From: Teratosphaeria epicoccoides
Lineage: Eukaryota > Ascomycota > Dothideomycetes > Mycosphaerellales > Teratosphaeriaceae
DNA length: 64,000 nucleotides
Assembly: GCA_021401465.1 (NCBI GenBank)
Contig: JADDMT010000074.1
Location: 91,341-155,340, forward strand
Reading direction: 5' to 3'
The notes below the pieces were generated by a model. It was not told where the DNA came from, did no database searches, and was given only the letters and a program-made list of their open reading frames with translations. The position numbers and the translations under genes were made by a program. Within the stretch, counting starts at the first letter, position 1, and the number at the start of each line of letters is the position of its first letter. This document shows positions 20,004 to 30,300 of the stretch, in pieces.

Positions 20004-21900
20004 TTACAGGCCATACCGGAAGAACGGACTTTGATCGCCCATTTCCAACAGCTGCTGCTCTCCAATCCTCGCCGCAATGGCATCTTCGCCTTCGGCATCT
20101 ACCATTCTTTGCCTCTTCGCGTTCTCGCGAACAAAGATCGTCCTCAAGATGAGAGTCAGTATCATGGCAATGGCGCAAGCAGCAAGACCTGTCCCGTATC
20201 CCGCCGGATATCTTGGTTTCTGCGACTCCATGTACATGTTCGTGCCTGCAATGCCGCCAAATTGGCCTACGCCTGTAATAAACGCGATACCGACTGCTCG
20301 CTTGGAGGACGGAGCTAGAGCGTTGGCTATGGCGCAACGGTCAGCAATACTCACGTTACGTTGGCCTAGCGAACGACGTACTTATCCATGCCAGGAGTGG
20401 CATTTTCACGGAGTATGTGCCAATGGCAATCGGGAAGAGAAAGAAGTACGTAAGCCCAGATAATTGTTCATTATGAGGGATTGCCAGCTGGCCGATGAAT
20501 CCAATGGCGGCTATGCTGAGACCGACAATGATCACCAAGGCGCGTTGTTGAAGCCGTTCGGATGCATATGCAAAAGTCAATGTGCCAATCGCCGCGCTGA
20601 CATATATCGGTATCGTCATCAACTGCGCACGCTGGGCGGTGTACCCGAGCTGCTCGATGATGGTAGGTGTAGTGGCTGTGAAGCCGAAGAGACACAGGAT
20701 CGAGCAGATCTCGATCACCGCACCCACCCAGGCTTTGTAATCTTTGAGAGCAGCGAGCACCAATTTGAGCTGCATCTTCTCGGTGTGAGTGACCCGTCCG
20801 TGTTCGGAACCAGTTTCTAAGGCTATTCGGTTGCTCATAAACTCCTTTTCCCTCTTGGTCAGGAACTTGGCCGTCTCGGGCGAGTCTGGAAGGTAGAACC
20901 ATATTACACCGGACAGGGCGATCGGAATTAGACCCTCGATGATGAATCTGGTACAGAACGTCAGCGAGCGTGTTTGAGTGTAAGCGACCAACTCACATCC
21001 TGCACGTCAATGTCAGCTGAGATTTTCAACGATCGTGAGGTGGGAAAGCTACCATTGCCAGCCTCCAAGTCCATTTGTTCCATCCAGATCTGCAATCGCG
21101 TATGCCAAGAGACCGGAGACTGCACCAGAGATCGAGACAGAAGTAAACCAGATCGCCAATCGAGAGCAGTATTCGTATCGCAAGTACCAGCAAGACAGAA
21201 GGTACGCTGCTCCAGGTCCAAATCCGGCCTGATACGTCCACGACGTCAGCCTGACCAGAGCCGCATCGATCCATGGAGCTCTCACATGCTCACCTCTGCG
21301 ACACCGAGAAAGAAGCGTGCGGCGTAAAGTCCCCTGACGCTGCTCGTCAGCCCCATGAGCGTCGTGACCACTCCCCAGGCGAAAGCCAGCATAGCTAGCC
21401 ATCTGTGCGGTGGCACAATCTTGAGCATTATGTTCGATGGAACTGGACTCGAGATGTTTTCATCAGCGCAGTTCTGCTCCCGAAGGACCACGACCGACTT
21501 TCAAAACAGCCGAAGGAAACGAGGAACAGTGAAGCGGCTGTATTGTATTGCAGGCCCGTCATTTGCAGATCTCTTTGCATGCCGAGGATCTTCGCATTGC
21601 CTAGATTGCAGAATATTAGCTGTGTTCTTTGACTATGATACCGGCAGACTTGCCAATGTTCGATCGATCGATGTAGCTCACGAGCATCATGCCCGCCAGG
21701 AGAGGAATGAGGTGCCAGTCGACTTTTCGGACCGCCTGTTTCACTTCTTTCGGAGACAGACTGGCGAGGCCTTCGGTGTGGCCTTCCTCTGCGGTGTTGA
21801 GTTCCTTCTCAGACACGCTTGAGGAGCCTTCGGACGCGCGCTCCATGGTTCGAATCTCCATGTCCACGGCGGTCTTGGCTTTTCTGAACAGAAATGGCAT
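20004..21900 (-). CDS. MFS permease of the Dal5/allantoate (ACS) family
   Basis: Seven exons on the complement, 521 aa: 21900-21654, 21600-21499, 21442-21294, 21228-21053, 20999-20997, 20947-20382, 20326-20004. Every junction restores family sequence: SYIDRSNIG|NAKILGMQ, FGCFE|IPSNIMLK, FFLGVAE|AGFGPG, GWQ|WIF|IIEGLIP and LLAWI|TNALAPSSK. Intron 1 uses a GC donor (GCAAGT), and exon 5 is only 3 nt. Twelve transmembrane helices are expected, with the ACS signature after TM1 and WFYLPDSPETAKFLT in the central loop. Family members import organic anions such as allantoate, nicotinate, pantothenate or dipeptides across the plasma membrane by proton symport; the substrate is not predictable. An inverted repeat lies about 300 bp upstream. 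Confidence 0.88.
20997..20999 (-). other. 3-nt micro-exon (GAT) of the permease gene
   Basis: On the complement, intron 21,052-21,000 (GTAGCT...GTGCAG, CTGAC branch) and intron 20,996-20,948 (GTGAGT...TACCAG, CTGAC branch) flank the three bases GAT. TG|GAT|A reads Trp-Ile and gives GWQWIFIIEG, the conserved family sequence. Skipping GAT would give TG|A, a stop codon. Both introns have lengths (53 and 49 nt) and signals like the others in this gene. Confidence 0.75.
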
Positions 21901-24311
21901 GATTGCAATGTAGAGCTGGCAGACAGTTGGGAGTCGATACCGAGACGGAACTGACTGTTAGCGGTAGAATCCGCTTTTATACTTCGAAGCATTTGTGTTC
22001 GCGGGGATGGGTGACTTTTTCTCGGAGAGTCATGATCGAAATCCAAATTCCTGGCGGTCAGTTTCGGCTGCCAGTCTCGTAGTCGCTGGAAGAGTTGCGC
22101 GCGAAGGCTTGGCAGAACGTACCCGGGGGTCGATGTCTGGTATCTCGTTTCATGCGCCAAGCCATAAAGCAAGAAATCTCCCGGGCATCAAGATTCAAGA
22201 GTGCCCCGAATGCGGTAATTCGGGGCATTTTTGCACTTGCATACAGCATTGCTACTAGATAATAATAATGCGTGTATGCGCCGTCAATCCGGAACTGCGC
22301 CAGGATCGCAGCCTGCTATGGTATTACCTGCACAGATTGCTGAAATGCCGAAATATGCGACACTTTTCTGGTGCATGACCTGACCGCCGAGATGTCTGTT
22401 CCTTGGTTCGAATGCCTTTTGGTCGAACAAGGCATGATCTACCGGCATCTTTTTGAGCCACGAAGCTGTCATTCCGTCTAGAGCGAGGGGACGGCCGGCC
22501 AAACTAGCTTGTACCCTGAAGAGAACTTCGTCGTCTCCAACGAGCTGGATCAGGGTCTTCGTCAGGCTTCATGCTCATTATTGGGGGTATCCAGGTGAGT
22601 CCAAACGTCCAACGTCGCGGACCAAGGACGCGCGCTTTCCTTTGCATGGGCAACGCTGACCAAAAGCTGCAGCAGCGCGTTGCGGTCGTGACTTGGCGCA
22701 GAGGGGCCACGGAATACGAACTGCCTGTCAGGCAGTTTTCCCGAGTTTGTTCGTACCTTACTCTAAGTCTCAATTCTTGCTAGACAGCTCCGCGGCCAAA
22801 CAGCCGTAGCGATAATGTCGAAGTTGTATGTCTCGGCCGTGGTAGAGTCGCGGCGTTGTGCACTGAGTTCGACGTTTCGTTCATCTGCAAGCTCGTGTTG
22901 ATCATGACGGCTTGGCTGTTGCATGTGTGGTTGCGCATGTTATTGTCGAGTGCAGAAGGCGAAAGAAACACAATTAGTGGGCAATTGTCAATGCCGTCTG
23001 ATTACTTAAGCAAGAGACAACTCACACTCGCGCTGCGTCATGCGACTTATACTTCACCGCGGCAATCTGTTGTAGAAGCCGCGGTAGCCCCTACAACGTT
23101 TATTTTGGATCGAGTCAGTCATTCTGTGATATAGACACGCTTGAGGAAACGCTCTAGAGGAATTGCTGTAACTGTCTAGATCTTGTGGCTCCATTCCACC
23201 AGCATCACTAGTGTCAATTGCTCCTTCACGTATCCGCATTCAGATATCTTCGGTTGTTCGGCTTTGAGCATCATGTCGGCGTCCTTTGGGCGATGAGTTG
23301 AACGCCTAACTGCAGCCAGCTCGCCAGGCTTTGTTCACCTTCCAGACACTAGGAGTGCAGGGAGAATTGTTTTTCGTGCAAGGGCGTGACTGACCATGAT
23401 CTTTCAGAAAGGGAGTGATTCGCTCCTGGAGGGACTGTGGTGACTGACATCCATACACACCTGTATCCCGAGCTTTTCGCCTTGGTCTGGAAAGCATTGC
23501 CCGTGCCCACCCGGTCTCCCGCTCTTCTCACAGTACTATTTGGAAGAAGAGATAAGTCAGCTTGAAGACCCGCCTTCAAAACGGCACTTCAGGAGGCCGC
23601 ACATATCCCTGAGCCACGCAGGCGAAGAGAACTAGCATCAACGATGCGGACGTCATCTCAGTTTATTTTGTAGTGGGGCCGAGAGGCTATAAGAGGACTT
23701 TTCGTTGTTGTCGTTAGAATTGTTACCGCCTTTGAGGCTTGTTGGAGTGCCAGATGGGCAACAAAATTTGTTATAAGGTTCGGCTCAGCAGATGGGATGA
23801 GTTGCCCAAGGATGTTGCATTCAAAAGCGGCACCGCCAGCTTGGTCGGTGATTTCAAAAGGTCAGCTAGAACTGCGGCCGAGCGCGATTGGCAAGATATA
23901 GTCAATAGGCAGCTCGTCGTATGAAGGACCTTGAATCATCTAAATCAACTCAGGTCTCAATGCGAAAGATAGCAACGACCTTCCCCAATGGGCAGTTCAT
24001 CATTTGTCGGCCCGCCAGAAGTAGGACGTCTACCGTGAGCAGCTTGTACCTGTATCGTAAGCTTCAAAGATGTGATAAGTCATGCTGTCAGTTCAAAAGA
24101 CTAGTCAAGCGTTTGATAGGTAGAGTAAACACCTGAGAATCAGCCATTGCTCTAAATAATGATCATAGTCCTTCTCAACAAGCATCCGACCACGCCGATA
24201 GATGAGCACGTGGACCAATCATTCATGCCCATTAGGTGACTAGGTAAGAGGCTGAAAGCACCACTGCAGACTGGCTTGTCATAATTCTCGAATATGCTCA
24301 GGCCGAGCACA
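21901..24311. other. Long intergenic region (2.4 kb)
   Basis: This contains the permease promoter with a 10-bp inverted repeat at 22,202-22,227. A short ORF at 23,755-23,924 (56 codons from ATG) is the best small-gene candidate but resembles nothing I know. I see no tRNA, no transposon and no further gene. Confidence 0.5.
22202..22227. promoter_or_regulatory. Perfect inverted repeat upstream of permease
   Basis: TGCCCCGAAT, six bases GCGGTA, then ATTCGGGGCA: a perfect 10-bp inverted repeat, centred about 315 bp before the permease ATG (complement of 21,900). The arms contain CCG and CGG triplets, as bound by dimeric Zn2Cys6 regulators (CCG-N12-CGG here). An RNA hairpin is also possible. The operator role is inference. 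Confidence 0.45.
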
Positions 24312-24803
24312 CTATCCGAGCAACCTAGACCTTTCCGTGACCCTCTCCTGCTCACTCTCCTTGGTCACTTTCATAGCATTGCGCCTAAAGAAGCTGGTAA
24401 GGCGATTGCTTCGGCGCCACTGTCGTCCGACCCTCGTTCCATCCTCTTTGATTTCGAGCTCCCAGCCGTTCCATGTGCCGCTCCCAAAGATGCGATTCAG
24501 CTCCCTAATGCCGAGGAAGAAGCCCCAGATAAGAAACGCAGCTGCAACTGTGGCGAAGACGGTAACTGTCACGGAGAGCAGTGTCGTGGTTGAACAGCCG
24601 CATCCCAAGGCTCTAGTCCGGAGTTCGAAGCGTTCACCGCGGAGTGGGCAGACGTCCGGTCTCGAAAGTGGCGTGAGCAAGTTGTTGACAGATACACATG
24701 TTGATGAAACTGGGCACCAGCCACAGCTGTGCGATGAGTGGGTGCATGAGTAGCAGTCTTGCTCCTTCCAGCAGGCATGATGATGATTCATGGCGTCCAT
24801 CAT
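24312..24803 (-). CDS. Small PSI-domain membrane protein
   Basis: Single exon, 163 aa. A cysteine-rich plexin-semaphorin-integrin (PSI) module fills about residues 10-70: HACWKEQDCYSCTHSSHSCG, then WCPVSSTCV and CPLRGERFELRTRALGCGC. It is followed by one membrane segment (SVTVTVFATVAAAFLIWGFF, about residues 75-95) and a basic cytosolic tail with WNGWELEI. Fungal proteins of this layout exist in many Dothideomycetes and Eurotiomycetes without known function. They normally have an N-terminal signal peptide; none is visible after the ATG at 24,803, so the true start may lie in an undetected upstream exon, or the protein may be inserted without a cleaved signal. It is divergent from the MTHFR gene. 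Confidence 0.7.
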   Translation of the reverse strand: MMDAMNHHHACWKEQDCYSCTHSSHSCGWCPVSSTCVSVNNLLTPLSRPDVCPLRGERFELRTRALGCGCSTTTLLSVTVTVFATVAAAFLIWGFFLGIRELNRIFGSGTWNGWELEIKEDGTRVGRQWRRSNRLTSFFRRNAMKVTKESEQERVTERSRLLG

Positions 24804-25152
24804 GTGATCTCAGTGCTCTTGCGGACTGCCGAATGGATGATGAAGGAGGATGCTTTCATGTTGCTAACTTGCTGATGGAAGGCCTGCGGTCTTGATTGCC
24901 AATGCCGAATGACGAGCCCTTGACGCTCTAACCCCACTTGCATGTGATCCGTATCCAAGTGCGGCTACGTGGGCTGGAGAGTGGGTTGTGTTTTCACGGT
25001 GCACGATCTTGCGACAAAAAATCTGATACCTGGTCTTGTTCATAGCGTCTGTCAAGCGATGATAGCAACGTATCGGGCGCACACCAACAAGTCGCGTATA
25101 ACCTTCCTCCGTGACAAGGAGAACGGATAGCATTCACAACTCAACTTCGAAC
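24804..25152. promoter_or_regulatory. Divergent promoter region, PSI protein / MTHFR
   Basis: 349 bp between two divergent starts. I looked for a signal-peptide exon for the PSI gene here and found none in frame. No strong motif was seen. Confidence 0.4.
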
Positions 25153-27156
25153 ATGGACGACAAAATCACCACCAAGTTGGCCGCTCTGCCCGCCGACGCG
25201 AACTACTTCTCACTCGAATTCTTTCCGCCCAAGACACAGCAGGGCTTCAGCAATCTCCATGCGCGTCTGGAGCGGATGGCGCAGGCGCTGCGCCCGCTGT
25301 TTGTCAATGTCACATGGGGCGCAGGCGGCAGCACCAGCGCAAAGAGTCTGGCATTGGCCGAATTGACGCAGCGCAGTCTGAGGTTGACAACCTGTTTGCA
25401 CTTGACTTGCACCAATATGAGCCGAAAGCTCGTGGACGAAGCGCTGGAGCAGGCGAAAGTCTTGGGAGTGAGGAATATTCTGGCATTAAGAGGAGATCCT
25501 CCACGGAGCGAGGAGTACCGCGATCCGAATGACCCATTGGCAGAGGAGGACGACAGTAACAAGGACTTCACTTGGGCGGTGGATCTAGTGAGATACATCA
25601 GGAAGCAATATGGCGAGTACTTCTGTATAGGAGTGGCTGGATATCCAGAAGGTCACTCGGATCAAAGTCATCCGGATGATCAGAGTGTAGAACATGACCT
25701 GCCTTATTTGGTGGAGAAGACACAAGCAGGCGCAGACTTCATCATGACCCAGCTATTCTATGATGTCGAGGCTTACCAGAAGTACGAGACGAGGTTACGC
25801 GGGCATGAGAGTGGAGCGTTCAAGACCATCCCGATTATCTCTGGCCTAATGCCGATCCAGAGCTATCAAATCTTGCGGAGAACGACGAAGCTGAGTCATG
25901 CCTCGCTGCCAGAGGGTATCTTGAAACGCCTTGAGGCTGTCAAAAGTGACGATGAAGCTGTCAAGCGGGTGGGTGCGGATATCTTGGTCGAGATTGTTGA
26001 GAAGATGAGACAAAATCACAGTCATGGACCACGTGGCTTCCACTTCTACACTCTCAATCTTGAGAAAGTCGTGACGCAAATCCTGGAGCGATCAAATCTG
26101 GTACCGCCAGCAACACCTCTCGTCACCAACGGCGACGGCTTAGCTGAGCAAGCAGTCGCGGACGAGGAGAAGGACGGCTTCCTCGTGGTTGAGGATGTGA
26201 AGAAGTTGGCACTCCGCCGCAAGTCATCGACCAAGAAATCGCAGTCTCGCAACCGTCTCATTGTGGTGAGAGATCGGGCAAGCAGCACAAGTAGCAATCG
26301 CACCTCGGCCTACGAAGCTTTTGAAGATGAGGCCGGTTTACCTCGGGACCACATCAATAGCTGTGCAAACACTCTGGCAATTTCAGAGGGCGAAGGAGCG
26401 TTGGGTCGAGAAGCAACGTGGGACGACTTCCCGAACGGCAGATGGGGTGACGTCCGCTCGCCTGCCTACGGTGAGATTGACGGCTATGGCGTGAGCTTAC
26501 ATACGTCCATCCCAGAGGCCAAACGTCTTTGGGGTCATCCGAATGCAGTAGAGGACATCACGACTTCGTTCCGCCGACATCTAGAAGGCGAGATCGACGC
26601 CATGCCTTGGTCTGAAGAGGCACTCCAGCCCGAGACTTTGACCATCAAGCCACAACTTTTGGAACTCATCAACAAAGGTTGGTGGACTGTGGCTTCGCAG
26701 CCTGCCGTCAAAGGCGTGCGCTCCACAGACCCAGTCTTTGGATGGGGACCGAGGAACGGATTTGTGTTCCAGAAGCCATTCGTGGAGTTCTTTCTCTCAT
26801 CGAAAGACTGGCAACGACTGAAGCCCACTCTGGCGAGAGACGACCAGATCACATACTTTGCAGGTAATGCGGCAGGCGACTTCGAGTCCTCGGACGAGAG
26901 TAGCGTAAATCCAGTCACGTGGGGCGCCTTCACAGGCAAGGAGATCATCACGCCGACCATCATCGAGGCTGTGTCCTTTAAATCGTGGCTGGAGGAGGCC
27001 TTTGGGATCTGGGCGGAGTGGCAGCGGGTGTATGCGTTAGGATCACAGAGCTCAAAACTCCTAGAGCGCGTGCGGAAGGACTATTGGCTCGTTAACGTGA
27101 TTTCTCATGGGTATCTGGAGGAGGGAGCGTTGTGGGATATGTTGATTGCGGCATGA
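25153..27156 (+). CDS. Methylenetetrahydrofolate reductase
   Basis: Intronless, 667 aa; the ATG at 25,153 was chosen because the open frame before it has no other ATG. The N-terminal TIM barrel (about residues 15-310) holds the family signatures: YFSLEFFPPKT with the catalytic Glu, FVNVTWGAGGS, HLTCTN, LALRGDPP, and FIMTQLFYD with HFYTLNLE at the end. After a basic linker (about 365-395) comes the eukaryotic SAM-binding regulatory domain (NGRWGDVRSPAYGEIDGYG; INKGWWTVASQPAVKGV; GWGPRNGFVFQKPFVEFF). The enzyme uses FAD to reduce 5,10-methylene-THF to 5-methyl-THF, feeding methionine synthesis in the cytosol. Fungi usually have two paralogues (MET12 and MET13 types); which one this is cannot be assigned with certainty. 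Confidence 0.95.
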   Translation: MDDKITTKLAALPADANYFSLEFFPPKTQQGFSNLHARLERMAQALRPLFVNVTWGAGGSTSAKSLALAELTQRSLRLTTCLHLTCTNMSRKLVDEALEQAKVLGVRNILALRGDPPRSEEYRDPNDPLAEEDDSNKDFTWAVDLVRYIRKQYGEYFCIGVAGYPEGHSDQSHPDDQSVEHDLPYLVEKTQAGADFIMTQLFYDVEAYQKYETRLRGHESGAFKTIPIISGLMPIQSYQILRRTTKLSHASLPEGILKRLEAVKSDDEAVKRVGADILVEIVEKMRQNHSHGPRGFHFYTLNLEKVVTQILERSNLVPPATPLVTNGDGLAEQAVADEEKDGFLVVEDVKKLALRRKSSTKKSQSRNRLIVVRDRASSTSSNRTSAYEAFEDEAGLPRDHINSCANTLAISEGEGALGREATWDDFPNGRWGDVRSPAYGEIDGYGVSLHTSIPEAKRLWGHPNAVEDITTSFRRHLEGEIDAMPWSEEALQPETLTIKPQLLELINKGWWTVASQPAVKGVRSTDPVFGWGPRNGFVFQKPFVEFFLSSKDWQRLKPTLARDDQITYFAGNAAGDFESSDESSVNPVTWGAFTGKEIITPTIIEAVSFKSWLEEAFGIWAEWQRVYALGSQSSKLLERVRKDYWLVNVISHGYLEEGALWDMLIAA

Positions 27157-27366
27157 CAAAACATAGGACAGCTGGAAGACGTGTAGCTGATTGATACTTC
27201 AAAACCTGGAAAGCTTCGCCTTTTGACCTGGTAGATCATCTGTCGGACTTTACGTTGTCCCCGAGCGCCCGCGCGCACGGACCATTCGAAAAAGTGGGTT
27301 CCCCCAGCGATTTAGCTCTCGAGTGTGAAATGTCACCAGTCACCACGCGACTTCGTCAAAGGAGGA

Positions 27367-30300
27367 ATGTCGCTCCGAAGCGGTGGGAGTCGAAATGGAA
27401 ATGGAAGTGGGAGCGAAAGTGGTGCAGAGCGGGTCATGGCGGTTATTCCAATTCAAAGCTTGTCACCAGATACGACGGCGCCTTCCCAAGCCTCGATACG
27501 GGCGATCGTTACGCTGAGCTGGCCATACAGCTCTTCAACCAGGCAATGCGCACTTTTGCTTGCGGATCCCGACTTTCGCCTCAGGAACGCCAGAGGTCAG
27601 GTGCGCGTACGATTCACGGGAGCAAGCGCCGAGGCGGTCGCGAAGAGTCACGTGGGCATCGGCGATGAGGTCGTGCTGAAATTGGAAGGAGCGCATTGGG
27701 AGACGGCGAGGGAGGTGGACAGGACGCCGGGCAAGAGTGTGGATGGAGAGCTGGTGTATGGGCGGAGACTGGAGTTGAGGATACTTGACGGTAGAGGAGA
27801 GAAGCGTATCAGCTTGGATGCGCCTGCGTCTCCACCACCCGCCGCCAGATCCGCCGAGACGCCGGCCTCTCGCGCTGTCCGCAGTCTGAGGTCGAGCCTC
27901 AACGATGGCGCCTACAGCAATGGTGTGCCCATATACAGTTCACCAGCTTTTGCCAAGAGGCTGAGACTAAGTGCTGAGTCCTCGAGTTTCTTCAGCGATA
28001 CGGCTTATGATCCCTTCTTCGACGATGACGTGGATGCGAGCAGTGGAAAGATCAAACAGAGGCGCTCGCTGGGCGAAGTACGGCAGTGGCGTTTTGCTGA
28101 CAGGACTCCCAGTCCTGAGAAAGTCCTTGGCTTGGATGGACAGATGGATGTGGACAGGCATGATACAGAGGTGACTGCAGCAGTAACTCCTGAGACTGCC
28201 GGATTATCCGCAATCAATGCGCGCATGATGGCTCCACCGCGGCAGACATGGGCTCATATGCTGGAGGAGCCGCCGAGTGCAGACATCGGGCAGAGCACCG
28301 GCCGATTATGTGACTTGCCTTCTTCTTCGCCAGCAGAAGCCACGGAAACTGCTCGGTCATTGCAGAAATCGTTCTCAGCTGAGCAGATCGAGTCATCAAC
28401 ACGCATTCCTTCGTTAGAGCCGACTGCACCTACGCCGGTAATGGCTTCAGTCGAGACCTTTGAAGGCGACGTCCCGTCAAACACTGCTATGAGCGCGTCC
28501 ACGCAGGGGGTTTCCAGTCCGATTACACGATTCAGCCAAGCACACCGGAGCTACGAATCAGACACGGGGGAAGACGAGGAACTTTACACGCGGACTCCTC
28601 CAAGAGCCGGCAGCGCGAGCCCGTTGCAATGCCGGGCCGCGCAGCATTCAGCTTCGGAAGAGCACGCAAGGACTCCTTCGCCGCAGCACAAGCCTTCCGT
28701 CGTTACAGCAACCCATCCAAGCCCGGCACCTCGGCTTGTTCAGGCACTGGGCTCAAAGACCAAGCAGCCCGCCCCGCAGAAACGGTCCTCTCCTGCGCCG
28801 AAAGGAAGCAATTTGCCAACTCTGACACCTTCAAAACCTTCAGTACGCAATGTCAGCCTAGGTGGTCCATCAGCTGCCACGACACCATCCCATTACTTGG
28901 GTGCGACGCCACAGTCGGAAAAAGATCGAGTCATGTCTGCAACATTCAAGAGCCTTTTCGGCTTCAGAACATCGCCGGAAGCACAGCCGCCTCCAAGCCA
29001 GCCTGTCGAAGTTGCCACGCCGACGCCGAAGGCTGGCTGGTTCGACATGGGCAGGACTGGTCTGGACGAGCGTGCACCAGATATAGAGCCGAAAACTGTT
29101 GATGTCATAGGGCAGCGTGTACCGCCGGCACAACGGGATGGCTCCTTGGCCGTCGAGAAGCAATTTGGGCTCACAACAGAGCCAAACAACATGCCTGTTG
29201 TATCGCAGCCATTATCGTCAGGCGGCACCACCGAAGCCGACACAGAAGCCGATGAAGATTTTGAACTTCCCGAAAGCTCGCGCTTTACTGAATCTCAGCA
29301 GAAACAGAGTATCTCACGTGCCGACATGGGCCAGAGTGTCGTGTGCGACTCGGAGACCACCAACGAAGACAATCCCTCACCATCGACAACTGGACAGTCG
29401 AGTGTACCCCAGTCCCAACTACCGCAGGCCATCGACCTGGACTCAAGCGAGAGTCCTAATGGGAACATGACCCTATTCGACCGATCCGTTGATGACTCTT
29501 CCTTTGCATTACAGAACGTGGACGATGACAAGGCGAATCAGCAGTTGGATGCGAGCACTGGCTCGGCGTCGACGGTCACTGGTCAAGCGCACGCGCGCCC
29601 GTCAAAGGAGGCCCGCCAGGAGGATGAGAAGCCTGACAAGCGGAGCTCTCACGATTTAATGAGCAAGGAGGATGCCAGACTTGCTGCCGAGCCTGCCCAG
29701 ACTCACCGACGCGACGTAGAAGACGAGACTGCCCTTGCTCGACACACTCCTGAACGCGCACTCTTTACTGACCATATTGATGCAACAATGAGCTCGCATG
29801 CAGCTCGAGCAGCGTCAGGTCTTTTCGCATCACCTGGAGGTTCCATATTGAAGCCTGCCGCGCGTGATGACTTTCAATTGGCCAGGTTCCCTCCTGAGCG
29901 AGTTGTTGAAGACAGTCAATCGGAACAAACAGGCACGCTATCCACACAGCAGACGCCTGAAAATGTTGACAACGGTATTGAGGCTATTCCGGTCCCTGCG
30001 CGTCAGACACCAGCAAGCAGCGCTCAAAAGTCTCATGGAAGTGGAAAGGAGCTGGCGGGTGGACAAGCTCGGGAGATCCACAATGCAGACAGTCAGAAGC
30101 CACCAGATAGCTGTGTGCAGTCTACAGTCATTGAGCTTGGCTCTTCATCACCAGCTCAAGAGTCGCAGCCGCCCGATCCGCGGCCACCTGTCTTACAGCA
30201 GCCGTCGTCACCACCACTTGGTCAGCCGCAGTCGGACGATGCGGTCGACGCAGCGCAAAGCCCGCTGGACGATTTGATGCAGCCTAAGGGAATTGCTTCC

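Noticed and set aside
22380..22420. GGTTCGAAT-like string resembling a tRNA B box
   Set aside because: No A box at the right distance and no cloverleaf could be drawn.
23755..23924. 56-codon ORF with a TATA-like sequence upstream
   Set aside because: No recognisable domain, no second exon and ordinary length for a chance ORF in a 2.4-kb gap.
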